Assembly: GCA_002392915.1 (NCBI GenBank)
Contig: DGHQ01000024.1
Span: 201,234-265,233, forward strand
Source of the DNA: Bacteroidales bacterium UBA3844
Lineage (GTDB): Bacteria > Bacteroidota > Bacteroidia > Bacteroidales > Paludibacteraceae
DNA length: 64,000 nt
Direction of reading: 5' to 3'
Shown: positions 7,748-17,085 of the stretch, one piece after another
Numbering within the stretch: position 1 is the first letter of the stretch
How the letters are laid out: each line of letters starts with the position of its first letter
The notes under the pieces: generated by a model
What the model saw: only the letters and a program-made list of their open reading frames with translations
Told to the model about the DNA's origin: nothing
The model's database searches: none
Program-made: the position numbers and the translations under genes

Positions 7748-9334
7748 ATGTTCTACTCTGATATTCATATCGTAGTCTACAAGATGAATGAATGTGCAAA
7801 GCGAAACATTCCATTCTTGTTCGCTTTCAATTTTGAACTCAATGAGGCTCTTTTCATAGAAAATCCGTCTGAGCAAACCGAAATATTGTTTCAAACGGCA
7901 CTCGGAGGGAACAGTCGTCCAGCAGCCGCATTAACAAAGAAAATCGGCAATATTGAATTTCATAGCGAGCCGTTTGACGACTACAAACGACGCTTCAACA
8001 TCGTAAAACATGCGTTGCAAAGAGGAGACAGCTTTCTTGTGAACCTAACATCAAGGACTCCCGTCTCCACTGATCTTTCCATCAAAGAGATCTATGATTC
8101 CACTGATGCTCCATACCGTCTTTATGTGCCGGATCGTTTTGTCTGTTTCTCTCCAGAACGATTTGTCTTTATTCAAGAAGACGGTACGATCTCCACAGAT
8201 CCGATGAAGGGTACCATCGACGCTTCTCTGCCAAACGCAGAAGAGACAATATTGAGCAATCCTAAAGAGACAGCGGAACATGCCACTGTGGTGGACCTGC
8301 TGAGGAACGACATCAGCATGAACGCTTCCAACGTCCACGTGGCTCGCTACAGATATATCACTTTGATCAAAGGTCAGGAGAAAAGCATTCTGCAGGTGAG
8401 TTCAGAGATAAAAGGACAACTATCCGCAGACTGGAGATCGAAAGTCGGTGATATAATACTGGATATGTTGCCAGCAGGAAGTATTTCCGGTGCTCCCAAA
8501 AACTCCACCGTCGCCACAATAAAAAAAGCAGAGACGACCGAACGTGGATTCTACACAGGAGTGTTCGGATATTATGACGGCAAAGCCTTGGACAGCGGTG
8601 TGCTTATCCGCTTCATTGAGCAAGATGCCGACGGAAATCTCTACTTCCGAAGTGGAGGTGGAATCACAGCGAAAAGTGATGTGAAGAGTGAATACGAAGA
8701 GGTAAAACAAAAAATATATCTTCCTACTATGGAACCAAAATTTTCTGAAGTCATATGCGTCCGCGACGGTGAGCCACAACATGTCGGCTACCACATCCAA
8801 CGTATGAACCGAACTACAAGCCACTTTTTCGGTTCAGACATCGAAGTTCCAGATCTTTCCCAAAAGATTCCCGACAATGCGAAGAAAGGAAAATACAAAT
8901 GTCGAATCGTTTATGGCAAAGAGATAGAAAGCATTGAATTCTCACCATACGAAGCGAAGACGAGAAAATCTGTGGCAATCGTGGAAGATGACGCTATCGA
9001 TTATACCTACAAATCTACCAACCGTGATGATCTAAAACGTCTGGTTGCCAAAGCTGGGACAGACGACGTCATCATTATCCGCAATGGCATGGTGACGGAC
9101 GCATCCTACTGCAACGTGGTGTTTGAAGATGCAGATGGAGGATTGTTCACTCCAGAAGAGACCCTGCTAAACGGAACTTGCCGTCAACGTCTTCTCGATA
9201 ATGGAATTATAAAAATGCGTAAGATTCGACGCGAGGATATCCATCTTTACTCACACATCTATTTCATCAACGCAATGATGGACATCAACGAATGTCAGAA
9301 AATGGATGTGAAAGATATTCAAATGGTTTTCTAA
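7748..9334 (+). CDS. Fused aminodeoxychorismate synthase component I and aminodeoxychorismate lyase (PabB-PabC)
   Basis: This 528-residue protein makes p-aminobenzoate for folate. Residues about 1-325 are a PabB chorismate-binding domain, with the aminodeoxychorismate-synthase signature DPMKGTID and PAGSISGAPK. Residues about 330-528 are a class IV PLP aminotransferase/lyase (PabC) domain, with YKSTNRDDL carrying the likely Schiff-base lysine, then TDASYCNVVF and GTCRQRLL. The glutaminase PabA is not fused and not nearby. A Met at 7784 is an alternative start. The serpin gene follows after 20 bases and may be cotranscribed. Confidence 0.9.
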   Translation: MFYSDIHIVVYKMNECAKRNIPFLFAFNFELNEALFIENPSEQTEILFQTALGGNSRPAAALTKKIGNIEFHSEPFDDYKRRFNIVKHALQRGDSFLVNLTSRTPVSTDLSIKEIYDSTDAPYRLYVPDRFVCFSPERFVFIQEDGTISTDPMKGTIDASLPNAEETILSNPKETAEHATVVDLLRNDISMNASNVHVARYRYITLIKGQEKSILQVSSEIKGQLSADWRSKVGDIILDMLPAGSISGAPKNSTVATIKKAETTERGFYTGVFGYYDGKALDSGVLIRFIEQDADGNLYFRSGGGITAKSDVKSEYEEVKQKIYLPTMEPKFSEVICVRDGEPQHVGYHIQRMNRTTSHFFGSDIEVPDLSQKIPDNAKKGKYKCRIVYGKEIESIEFSPYEAKTRKSVAIVEDDAIDYTYKSTNRDDLKRLVAKAGTDDVIIIRNGMVTDASYCNVVFEDADGGLFTPEETLLNGTCRQRLLDNGIIKMRKIRREDIHLYSHIYFINAMMDINECQKMDVKDIQMVF

Positions 9335-9354
9335 CACATTAATTTAAGTTTACA

Positions 9355-10767
9355 ATGAAGAATTTTATCTGTTTCATTTTCATTCCGGTTTTATGTTGTT
9401 TTACTTCGATGGCTGGTAATCCGTCGCAAACAGAGATAAACAGCCGGCAAGGAGACTTTATCAACAAGTTTTTCCAATCTGTCGCCACGACAAAAAACAG
9501 CAACGAAAATTTTCTGTTCTGTCCTGTAAGCCTCAACCAAAGTATAGGTTTGCTTCTGAACGGAGCAAACGAAAAAGCCAGAACTGAAATTATGCAAGCC
9601 CTAAACTATAACGGTTTGACCCTTTCAGATGTAAACAACTACAACCATCAGATTTTGTCTTCGTCCAACCAATCGTCATACAACAAACTGTTGATAGCCA
9701 ATGGACTATGGATTTCCGACACAATAAAAGGCAAAATCAAACGAGACTTCCTCAACACAGCATCACTTTTCTACAAAGCCGACATTCACGTCGCCGATTT
9801 TAAAAAACAAGAAGTCAAAGAGGAGATACAAAAATGGATTGTTGAGCATACAAATGGATTCATCAATGACGCGCCATCCGTGAATCCAAATGATGTTATG
9901 ATAGGTATAAACAGCACCTATTTCAATGGTGTTTGGGACATAACCCCCCAAACCCCAACCACAGAAACGCCTTTCAAAAATAGAGACGGTAAGGAAGGCA
10001 AATGCAAATACCTGCAATACAAAAATGAAAAAATGTATTGCTATAGCAACTCCTATTTCAGAGCCATCAAACTGTTCTATAAGGATTCCGACTACAGCAT
10101 GATCGTGGTCTTGCCTCAGTTGAGATACGGAATAAGTGAAGAATACTTTCAATCATTGAAAGACAATGATTTTTTGCAGAGAAGCACCGTCTCACACAAA
10201 TTTGATATTCAGCAACCCTATTTTTCCGACACTCCCAATAACAGAGAATTCAACATATCCAGATTCGATAAAGCATCCAAATGGAACATAGACCCTAGTC
10301 TGTCTTTACAATCCGAGACAGCTACAGGGGAAAAAGAGGATAGAAAAAAAGCTTGTGATGACTACTACGACGTCGACTCCATCATAAACAAGATAGAGTG
10401 GAACAAAATGAAATTCACTGAGAAAAACTTTGATGAGGTTTTGGTTCCACATTTTGAAACTAAAACAAATATCGATCTGAAAAATCTATTGAAAGGGATG
10501 GGCGTTCAGTCTATATTCATTCAGTATGCCAATTCACTCAACCAAATTACTGACAGCCTTTATGTTTCAACCTACGAACAAATCGCAAAGATAAAAGTTA
10601 ACGAAAAAGGAACTGAAGCGGCGGCTGTCACAACAATCGGTTGGATAGTTTCTGGAATGAGTCCTGTTGAGCATAACATATTCATTGCCAACCATCCGTT
10701 CATTTATGCCATAGTCGACGAAAAGACAGGAGCCATCCTTTTTGTCGGCAGAGTGGTGAATCTATAA
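9355..10767 (+). CDS. Secreted serpin (serine/cysteine protease inhibitor)
   Basis: A 470-residue serpin with an N-terminal signal peptide (about 1-20). The shutter-region start NFLFCPVSLNQSIGLLLNGA and the C-terminal ANHPFIYAIVDEKTGAILFVG are typical. The hinge of the reactive loop is EKGTEAAAVTT (Glu417 to Thr427) with small residues, so it should be inhibitory. Counting from the hinge puts P1-P1' near Ser433-Gly434 (sequence VSGMSP). About 50 extra residues around positions 300-345 distinguish it from the usual length. It probably protects the cell from host or competitor proteases. Confidence 0.92.
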   Translation: MKNFICFIFIPVLCCFTSMAGNPSQTEINSRQGDFINKFFQSVATTKNSNENFLFCPVSLNQSIGLLLNGANEKARTEIMQALNYNGLTLSDVNNYNHQILSSSNQSSYNKLLIANGLWISDTIKGKIKRDFLNTASLFYKADIHVADFKKQEVKEEIQKWIVEHTNGFINDAPSVNPNDVMIGINSTYFNGVWDITPQTPTTETPFKNRDGKEGKCKYLQYKNEKMYCYSNSYFRAIKLFYKDSDYSMIVVLPQLRYGISEEYFQSLKDNDFLQRSTVSHKFDIQQPYFSDTPNNREFNISRFDKASKWNIDPSLSLQSETATGEKEDRKKACDDYYDVDSIINKIEWNKMKFTEKNFDEVLVPHFETKTNIDLKNLLKGMGVQSIFIQYANSLNQITDSLYVSTYEQIAKIKVNEKGTEAAAVTTIGWIVSGMSPVEHNIFIANHPFIYAIVDEKTGAILFVGRVVNL

Positions 10768-10775
10768 ATCTGCCA

Positions 10776-11693
10776 TCAACCATTCACTATCAGCTTTCGA
10801 TAGTCCGACGGAGAAGTGCCAGTAAACCGTTTGAAAAAGTTGGAAAGATGAGCCTGCGACGAAAACTCCAGTTGATAAGCGATCTCCTGAATTGTCTTGT
10901 CCGTTTTAAGAAGTTCCTTAATCTTGCCTAGCAAAGAGGAATCAATAATTGATTTAGGAGATTGCGACGCTACCCTTCGAGTCACCTGCGACAAATAACG
11001 AGGGGAGACATTTAGACGGGAGGCATAATAATTGACATCATGGCTGTTTTTACACTCCTCTTCCTGCATCTTGACAAAACTGTTGTACAGAGTCATGCAA
11101 CGTCCCGACATTTCAGTGTTTACTCCCGTCGGCATCATATATTTAGCCTTTTTCTCAGCATCGTCGATCGTCATTCCCTGACAAAGCAAAGTGGCGATAG
11201 TCGAACACAACTCATTGCATCGTCCATGGCTGTTGTCAGCGACAATAATCCTTTTTGCGTCGAAACGGTCACTGTCTCGCTCCCTCACCACCAACGCGTC
11301 ACACAACGGCACAAGTGTCTTCTGGATTCTATTGATCAGCTCTTCACTCATCAATATCTCATCACAACTTGAATAAATGACAGGAGAGAACAACACCCAT
11401 CTCGGCTTATATCGTGATACACAACGTGCTATAGCTTCCAGAGTATAAATATTGCGGATCAAACCGATCTTAAACACAAATGGAGTGATATCCTCAGCCA
11501 CCGCATCAATCTGACGCTCAACGATTTCAGCCGGAATATCATAGAAATCTTGGATACCGAGAGTGTTTTGCATAGTAAGAGTAGTGACGACGGAAAGAGC
11601 CTTTCCACCGAGAGCTGTGATAGTCTTAATGTCCGCCTGTATGCCGGCACCACCGGCACTGTCCGATCCTGTGATTGTCAATATTGTGTTCAT
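10776..11693 (-). CDS. ThiD-like kinase domain fused to an AraC-type DNA-binding domain
   Basis: A 305-residue protein. Residues 1 to about 205 resemble hydroxymethylpyrimidine (phosphate) kinase ThiD (ILTITGSDSAGGAGIQADIKT). The usual catalytic GTGC anion-hole motif is replaced by HGRCNELCSTIA, so the catalytic cysteine appears shifted or lost. Residues about 212-305 are an AraC/XylS double helix-turn-helix (LNVSPRYLSQVTRR; IQEIAYQLEFSSQAHLSNFFKR). The likely reading is a transcription factor sensing a thiamine pyrimidine precursor. The start at 11693 is chosen because the family motif begins there and the -7 box lies just upstream; an ATG at 11732 lies before that promoter. It converges on the serpin gene with an 8-base gap. 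Confidence 0.85.
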   Translation of the reverse strand: MNTILTITGSDSAGGAGIQADIKTITALGGKALSVVTTLTMQNTLGIQDFYDIPAEIVERQIDAVAEDITPFVFKIGLIRNIYTLEAIARCVSRYKPRWVLFSPVIYSSCDEILMSEELINRIQKTLVPLCDALVVRERDSDRFDAKRIIVADNSHGRCNELCSTIATLLCQGMTIDDAEKKAKYMMPTGVNTEMSGRCMTLYNSFVKMQEEECKNSHDVNYYASRLNVSPRYLSQVTRRVASQSPKSIIDSSLLGKIKELLKTDKTIQEIAYQLEFSSQAHLSNFFKRFTGTSPSDYRKLIVNG

Positions 11694-11698
11694 AAACG

Positions 11699-11706
11699 CA
11701 AAGTTA
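11699..11706 (-). promoter_or_regulatory. -7 box of the thiD-araC fusion gene
   Basis: On the minus strand, TAACTTTG followed by C lies 5 bases before the ATG at 11693, so the transcript may be leaderless. There is no TTTG at the usual 19-21 base spacing. Confidence 0.55.
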
Positions 11707-11712
11707 AACTTT

Positions 11713-11736
11713 ATAGATGTCAAAAAAAGCATCTAT
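11713..11736. promoter_or_regulatory. Inverted repeat, possible AraC operator
   Basis: ATAGATG (11713-11719) and CATCTAT (11730-11736) form a perfect 7-base dyad with a 10-base spacer. It sits where the -33 region of the thiD-araC promoter would be. An operator role is inferred. Confidence 0.45.
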
Positions 11737-12002
11737 TCCGATTCTTGCAAAAATAATACATGAATTTGCAAAACTAAGTAAGTCCGTCGTCTAGACAAAT
11801 CATCAAATTAGGAAAATACAATCACGATAGAATACAATTTTGTCGAGTTGGGAGCAATTATACTAAATTACCAGAGTTTGATACCACATTACCATCCCAA
11901 TTTGTCGTTTCACACTATTTTTGGCGGTGCAATCAGACATGCATCTCATGTTAATTGCAACTCAATCTTACACATTGTTTTATATTAATTTGCATTTATG
12001 AT

Positions 12003-13166
12003 ATGAAAAGACTATTACTTACTATTTTATCCCTATGTGGCATGTATTCGTATGCGCAGTATGGGTTTGGCGGATTTGGCAGCAACGAAAATCTCAATTC
12101 ATATCCGTCTAAAAAAGACATCAACTATGCAGGAGATGGCAAATCATATCATGCCATGGATGTCTATTATCCTAAAGAGACAAAAGACTCATATCCTGTA
12201 ATCATCCACATCTATGGCAGTGCATGGTCGAGCAACAACGGAAAAGGTGGAGCAGACTTGGGAACCGTAGGAAAAGCGGCAGTAGAAGCTGGTTATATTT
12301 TTGTGACTCCAAACCATCGTTCGAACAGTGATGCCCAGTGGCCAGGTCAGATAAACGACATAAAGGCAGTAGCCCGTTATCTGAGAGGAAACGCAGAAGA
12401 ACTAAAAGTAGACACATCATTCATAGCCATCTCCGGATTCTCTTCCGGCGGACATTTGGCGACAATGATGGGTACATCTCGCAATGTCGAAAAAGAGTAC
12501 ACCGTCGGCTCTGCCACAATGGATATCGAAGGTAGTATTGGTAATTTCACAGAGTTCAGCAGCAGTGTGGACGCCGTTTGTGATTGGTCGGGACCTGTAA
12601 TCCTGGATAAAGTGAATTGTGGAAACGCGATGGATCTCAACAGTTTTATCGCTCCACTGTTTGGCAACTGCTCCGCATCACAATGTCCAGACAAATATGC
12701 ACTTGCAACAGCCGTCACATTTATCGACCCAAGTGATCCTCCATATATGATCGTCCACGGCTCGGCAGACCCAATCGTGGCACAATGCCAAAGTGAGATG
12801 TTGTATGACGAGTTGAAAAAAGGCGGTGTCGAATGTGAATATATTCCGACGGGAGGTCAGCATGGAGTCAGTGGAGACAAATGTCCGGATATGATTTCGT
12901 TTTTCAACAAAGCGAGAGAGAAAAAAGCAGAATCAATACATACATCAATTGACAACATAAACACATTAAAGACAGGAATCTATCTTGATGAAAATAAGAT
13001 TTTTCTTGCTAACAACGGGAAGCAATCATTTTCATTAATGATAGTGACAGGAAGTGTTGTATGTCAAGGAGTCGCAGATGATTCTGGCATAGACATTTCA
13101 CATCTTCCATCTGGAATCTATATACTGCGTCTGGGAAATGAAGCAGTATTTAAATTCTCTAAATAA
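12003..13166 (+). CDS. Secreted alpha/beta hydrolase (carboxylesterase) with short T9SS-like tail
   Basis: A 387-residue esterase/lipase-like enzyme. The ATG at 12003 starts a clear signal peptide (MKRLLLTILSLCGMYSYA); an upstream in-frame ATG at 11955 would bury it. The catalytic triad is visible: GFSSGGH (Ser147), HGSADP (Asp256) and GGQHG (His287). The oxyanion strand reads HIYGSAW rather than the HGGxW of typical family members. The last 65 residues resemble a degenerate T9SS sorting domain (GSVVCQGVADDSGIDISHLP, then SGIYILRL). The substrate is unknown, probably an acetylated or feruloylated glycan. It is divergent from the thiD-araC gene. Confidence 0.82.
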   Translation: MKRLLLTILSLCGMYSYAQYGFGGFGSNENLNSYPSKKDINYAGDGKSYHAMDVYYPKETKDSYPVIIHIYGSAWSSNNGKGGADLGTVGKAAVEAGYIFVTPNHRSNSDAQWPGQINDIKAVARYLRGNAEELKVDTSFIAISGFSSGGHLATMMGTSRNVEKEYTVGSATMDIEGSIGNFTEFSSSVDAVCDWSGPVILDKVNCGNAMDLNSFIAPLFGNCSASQCPDKYALATAVTFIDPSDPPYMIVHGSADPIVAQCQSEMLYDELKKGGVECEYIPTGGQHGVSGDKCPDMISFFNKAREKKAESIHTSIDNINTLKTGIYLDENKIFLANNGKQSFSLMIVTGSVVCQGVADDSGIDISHLPSGIYILRLGNEAVFKFSK

Positions 13167-13187
13167 ATAAGTTATAGTATGTTAAGG

Positions 13188-13220
13188 AAAATGTGTGGGA
13201 AGAGATTCTCACACATTTTT
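13188..13220 (+). terminator. Terminator of the esterase gene
   Basis: AAAATGTGTG (13188-13197) pairs with CACACATTTT (13210-13219) around a 12-base loop and continues into T, 22 bases after the stop codon. Confidence 0.8.
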
Positions 13221-13333
13221 GCATACTTTCATCTTATCGCTCAACATACTCTCATGGGTGTCCGCCAACAATGCCACTCCTATAACTTTAAGAGGCTGCT
13301 TAAATTAATCATACTCCGCATACATCCAAAATT

Positions 13334-13384
13334 GAGGATTGTTAAGGGCGGAACGCCCTAACTCTCCCTTATCTTGCGACTCGA
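13334..13384 (-). repeat. Dispersed hairpin element, copy C
   Basis: GAGGATTGTTAAGGGCGGAA then CGCCCTAACTCTCCC, ending TTGCGACTCG, matches the family in reverse. The hairpin core is AGGGCG-GAA-CGCCCT. Confidence 0.7.
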
Positions 13385-13463
13385 TGTAAAATCAAATTAG
13401 TCTTTATCGTATGATTTTCAATTTAATTGTATATCTTCATATCGCAAATATGAGACATACACC

Positions 13464-16400
13464 ATGAGTAGAGCCTTGTTTTTCATATTATCATTGATTG
13501 CTTTTTCCGTCTATTCAGCGGAAAATGTGGAATATGCAAGATTTGACCATTTTTCTTCAAAAGATGGGCTTTCATCAAACCTTGTGTTTTCTCTATCAAA
13601 AGATTCGACAGGCTTTCTTTGGATAGGAACAGATTTTGGAATCGACCGTTTTGACGGATCTCACTTCAAACATTATCGTAAAAAAGAGTACCCTTCTCTC
13701 CATAGAGACGACATATACTACGTCAGTCACCTTGGAAACGACCGCATTGTTTTCGGCAGTTTCAGCGGAATGTTCCAAGAATACGACCGCAAAAAAGACA
13801 TGTTTTTAGAGTTAATGCCAAACGAGATGGATTCTCTGGGCTATTCACAAATGAAGGGGACATGTGTCTCACCATCAGGAGACTGCTATGTGTTTTCAAA
13901 CGAACATGTATTCAAATACGATGTCCAAAGAGGATGTTTCAATTCCCGTTTTGCCGCTTACGACTCTATTCATTCGCCATTCATCACTTCATTATATGTA
14001 GATTCAAACAATCGCTACTGGTTGGGCTCTCTCAATCAGCTTACCATATATGATGAACATGGACACGTGCTTCACACATTTGATGAAAAGCACCACCATT
14101 GCCGTCCTGTCTCATGTGTGCTGCCAATTGACAAAGACAGAATAGCCGTGACATTTATGGGAGACGAAATATGGATCTTTTCAAAAAACGACTTGACTCA
14201 AAGAAAATCACTATCCGTGCCATTCCGAAGCGTATCGAAATCATTGCAAAGTAAAGACGGTCGAATATGGTTTGCCACAGATGGCGACGGGTTGTGGTAT
14301 GCCGACTCATTAACCGAAAATACGGTATTCAATTCAGTGATTCCATACAACGGCACTCCCGACGATATAAAAAAAATATATGGATTGGCAGAGGGCGACG
14401 ATGGTGCGATATGGATTGGCACACACAACACCGGCTTATGGTGTGTAAATCCACAAGACGACTACAACATTATCTTTTCCGGCGATTTCGGGTTTCCTGC
14501 TAATATGTGCACATCTTTTACTGAAGATGCGAATGGAAACTTACTGGTAGGCACCGACGGGAACGGCGTCTACACTGTATCGTCCGGCCTACGTCTTATA
14601 CATCACTATTCGTTGAGCAACAATAATGTCACAGGAATCTGTTCGGCAGACGACAACATATATGTGTCGACATGGGGAGGTGGCATCCAAACCATGAATC
14701 TAAAAACAGGCATTTCATCGGAGATTTCCTACGACACTATCTGTAATCCGTCTAAAATATTCTTTCACGTATCTAAATCAAAAGATGGCACTATCTGGGG
14801 GAATACCGCAAACGACGACCTTTATATGAAACGTCCGTCAGGACTATGGCAAAAACTAACATTGCAAGATGATTCAATAAAAGGGCTTAACAGCAAGTGG
14901 ATAGTCAGGACATACCAAGGAAAAGATTCATGCATGTGGATTTTAGCAACAAATATGCTATGGCTATACGATGGCAAAAAAGTGAAGGCTATACATCCCG
15001 AACTTTATGAAAAACAGTCGCATTATCCATATACCATTATAGACGCAGACTCTGACGAAGATGGCAATCTATACGTCTGCTCAAGCCGTGGCATTTTCCG
15101 CTATTCGTCGGACGGAACTCGCTTCGACACGCTATCTTTTATTCCAAACGACAATTATCGAATTCTCAAATACAGCGGGCACGAACGATTTTGGTTGGCC
15201 TCCTACAATGCGATTATCTCTTTCGACCCCAAACAAAAGATTTTTGAATATCTTCCAGGCAACTACCATGATCTTTTCTATATAAAATCAAGTTTCATTG
15301 ATTCCAAAGGAAGAATATGTTTGGGCACAACAAATGGGTTCTATCTGTTCAATCCATCAAAGATTCTTCCCGACACCACCGTCCAGCATCTCTCTTTCTC
15401 CGACCTTTACGTCGCAAGAAAAAAAATCATGCCAGGCTCATCCGTCCTAAAAGACGGTGCTTTGTCTGATCAAGACGAAATAGAATTGGAGTATTGGATG
15501 AAAGACATAGAAATAGATGTTGATGTGATAGACTATACAAAATATGATAAAGTGCAATTGCGATATCGTATGATAGGGCTACAAGACGAATGGATACCTA
15601 TGAAAGATGCCCGAACTCTTTCATTCAGCTATATCCCCTCTGGGACATACACACTGGAGGTGGAGGCGTCACGCGCGAACATGAACTACAGCTATCCACG
15701 TATAGCATTGAAAATAACCGTATTGCCGCCATGGTGGAGGACATGGTGGTTCATCCTCATTATTATATCCCTTCTATCCCTTGGACTATTCTTTTATATC
15801 AGGAAAAAGACGCTCCAACTGAGACAAAAGATGGAGCAGCAGACTAAAAAACTAAACCAAACAATAGAGGAGCGTAAAAAACTGATTAATGTGTTGTCGC
15901 ACGACTTAAACAACCCATTATTCTCAGTCATAGGCAGTAGCGACAGTGAGATGACACACCTGACACATGACGAAGTGGTGGAGATGATAGAAGACAAATC
16001 GGTTTGGGAGGAAAACACAGTTCTGATTGTCGACAGGGATGAAAAGACACGACATGAAATAAAAGAGATGCTGAGCGACTACTTCAATGTCATCGACACA
16101 TCAGACGGCACAGAGGCAGTAAATGTGGCAAACTCACAATTGCCGGATATCATTGTGAGCGACATGGACGAATCTGAGCAGAGTATGGCAGAAATGGCGA
16201 AACGACTGTATGCTTCAGAACGCACAAAACATATTCCAATATTGTTTGTCTCATCAAAAAATGACGCTGTCGACCGTCTTTTGGGATTGCTATGTGGAGC
16301 TATTGATTATGTCGCCAAACCATTCAGCCAGCTAGAATTGTTGCTGAAGCTGACCAATATTCTGAAAGTGCGTCAGGAGCATCAGAAACTTATCATGCAG

Positions 16401-16793
16401 GCTTCGATATCAACGCGAATGAAAGAGCATACAATGAACAAAGATGATGTGGGGAAAGATGAAATCCATCCATTTCTGCAGTCATTCATGGGAAAAGTGT
16501 CAGAATGCTACACAGACAGCACAATAACCGTCGACGGATTGGCAGGAAAACTTGCCGTCAGCAAAGCCACACTGACAAGAAAAGTGAAGTCGATGACAGG
16601 AAAGACCCCGATGGAATGGCTGATGGAATATCGATTGAACAGTTCGTTCCAAATCCTGCAGAATTCCAATTCCGACAAAACAATTTCAGAAGTAGCCTAC
16701 GAGGTAGGATTCAACGATCCTTCATATTTCACAAAAAAATTCAGAGATTACTATGGATTCCTTCCGTCTCAAATAGGAGAAAAGAAAAAATGA
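13464..16793 (+). CDS. Hybrid two-component-like regulator lacking the histidine-kinase ATPase domain
   Basis: An 1109-residue protein with the layout of Bacteroides hybrid two-component systems. A signal peptide leads a periplasmic sensor made of two Reg_prop beta-propellers (about 25-700) and a Y_Y_Y domain, then one membrane segment (about 758-780). The HisKA segment keeps its H-box (VLSHDLNNP, His813), but only about 37 residues separate it from the receiver domain (VLIVDRD, Asp857). The whole HATPase_c domain with N, G1 and G2 boxes is missing. The receiver keeps Asp900 and Lys952. An AraC-type HTH (about 1010-1105) ends it. It cannot autophosphorylate as built. Confidence 0.9.
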   Translation: MSRALFFILSLIAFSVYSAENVEYARFDHFSSKDGLSSNLVFSLSKDSTGFLWIGTDFGIDRFDGSHFKHYRKKEYPSLHRDDIYYVSHLGNDRIVFGSFSGMFQEYDRKKDMFLELMPNEMDSLGYSQMKGTCVSPSGDCYVFSNEHVFKYDVQRGCFNSRFAAYDSIHSPFITSLYVDSNNRYWLGSLNQLTIYDEHGHVLHTFDEKHHHCRPVSCVLPIDKDRIAVTFMGDEIWIFSKNDLTQRKSLSVPFRSVSKSLQSKDGRIWFATDGDGLWYADSLTENTVFNSVIPYNGTPDDIKKIYGLAEGDDGAIWIGTHNTGLWCVNPQDDYNIIFSGDFGFPANMCTSFTEDANGNLLVGTDGNGVYTVSSGLRLIHHYSLSNNNVTGICSADDNIYVSTWGGGIQTMNLKTGISSEISYDTICNPSKIFFHVSKSKDGTIWGNTANDDLYMKRPSGLWQKLTLQDDSIKGLNSKWIVRTYQGKDSCMWILATNMLWLYDGKKVKAIHPELYEKQSHYPYTIIDADSDEDGNLYVCSSRGIFRYSSDGTRFDTLSFIPNDNYRILKYSGHERFWLASYNAIISFDPKQKIFEYLPGNYHDLFYIKSSFIDSKGRICLGTTNGFYLFNPSKILPDTTVQHLSFSDLYVARKKIMPGSSVLKDGALSDQDEIELEYWMKDIEIDVDVIDYTKYDKVQLRYRMIGLQDEWIPMKDARTLSFSYIPSGTYTLEVEASRANMNYSYPRIALKITVLPPWWRTWWFILIIISLLSLGLFFYIRKKTLQLRQKMEQQTKKLNQTIEERKKLINVLSHDLNNPLFSVIGSSDSEMTHLTHDEVVEMIEDKSVWEENTVLIVDRDEKTRHEIKEMLSDYFNVIDTSDGTEAVNVANSQLPDIIVSDMDESEQSMAEMAKRLYASERTKHIPILFVSSKNDAVDRLLGLLCGAIDYVAKPFSQLELLLKLTNILKVRQEHQKLIMQASISTRMKEHTMNKDDVGKDEIHPFLQSFMGKVSECYTDSTITVDGLAGKLAVSKATLTRKVKSMTGKTPMEWLMEYRLNSSFQILQNSNSDKTISEVAYEVGFNDPSYFTKKFRDYYGFLPSQIGEKKK

Positions 16794-16843
16794 GAATATT
16801 AGGAAGAGAGTAAGGAAATCAACTAATAGAAACATCCATATAC

Positions 16844-16869
16844 AAAAAAAGCCTGCGTTCAGCAAGCTT
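16844..16869 (-). terminator. Terminator of the tRNA-Lys/tRNA-Ser transcript
   Basis: On the minus strand AAGCTTGC and GCAGGCTT pair around a 5-base loop, with one G-U pair, followed by a T run (16844-16850). It begins 3 bases after tRNA-Ser. Confidence 0.8.
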
Positions 16870-16872
16870 CTG

Positions 16873-16959
16873 CGGAGAGAGAGGGATTCGAACCCCCGGT
16901 ACCCTTACGAGTACACCGGTTTTCAAGACCGGCTCATTCGACCACTCTGACATCTCTCC
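16873..16959 (-). tRNA. tRNA-Ser (anticodon TGA)
   Basis: An 87-base gene with acceptor stem GGAGAGA/TCTCTCC, discriminator G, anticodon loop CTTGAAA (anticodon TGA), a long variable arm as expected for serine, and T-loop GGTTCGAATCC. The CCA end is not encoded. Confidence 0.96.
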
Positions 16960-16978
16960 AAGACTTTCGTCCCTTTTG

Positions 16979-17051
16979 TGAACCGGGTGGGGGTCGAACC
17001 CACGACCCACAGATTAAGAGTCTGTTGCTCTACCAACTGAGCTACCGATCC
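16979..17051 (-). tRNA. tRNA-Lys (anticodon CTT)
   Basis: A 73-base gene with acceptor GGATCGG/CCGGTTC (two wobble pairs), discriminator A, anticodon stem ACAGA/TCTGT around loop CTCTTAA (anticodon CTT), and T-loop GGTTCGACCC. It lies 19 bases upstream of tRNA-Ser on the same strand. Confidence 0.96.
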
Positions 17052-17085
17052 AGCGTTTTTGATTGGTCGTTTCTTAAAAACGATG

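Noticed and set aside
13179..13361. 60-codon open frame after the esterase
   Set aside because: It starts just before the esterase terminator hairpin and ends in repeat copy C; no protein signal.
16819..17010. 63-codon open frame on the minus strand
   Set aside because: It lies across tRNA-Ser and part of tRNA-Lys; the peptide is a translation of tRNA sequence.
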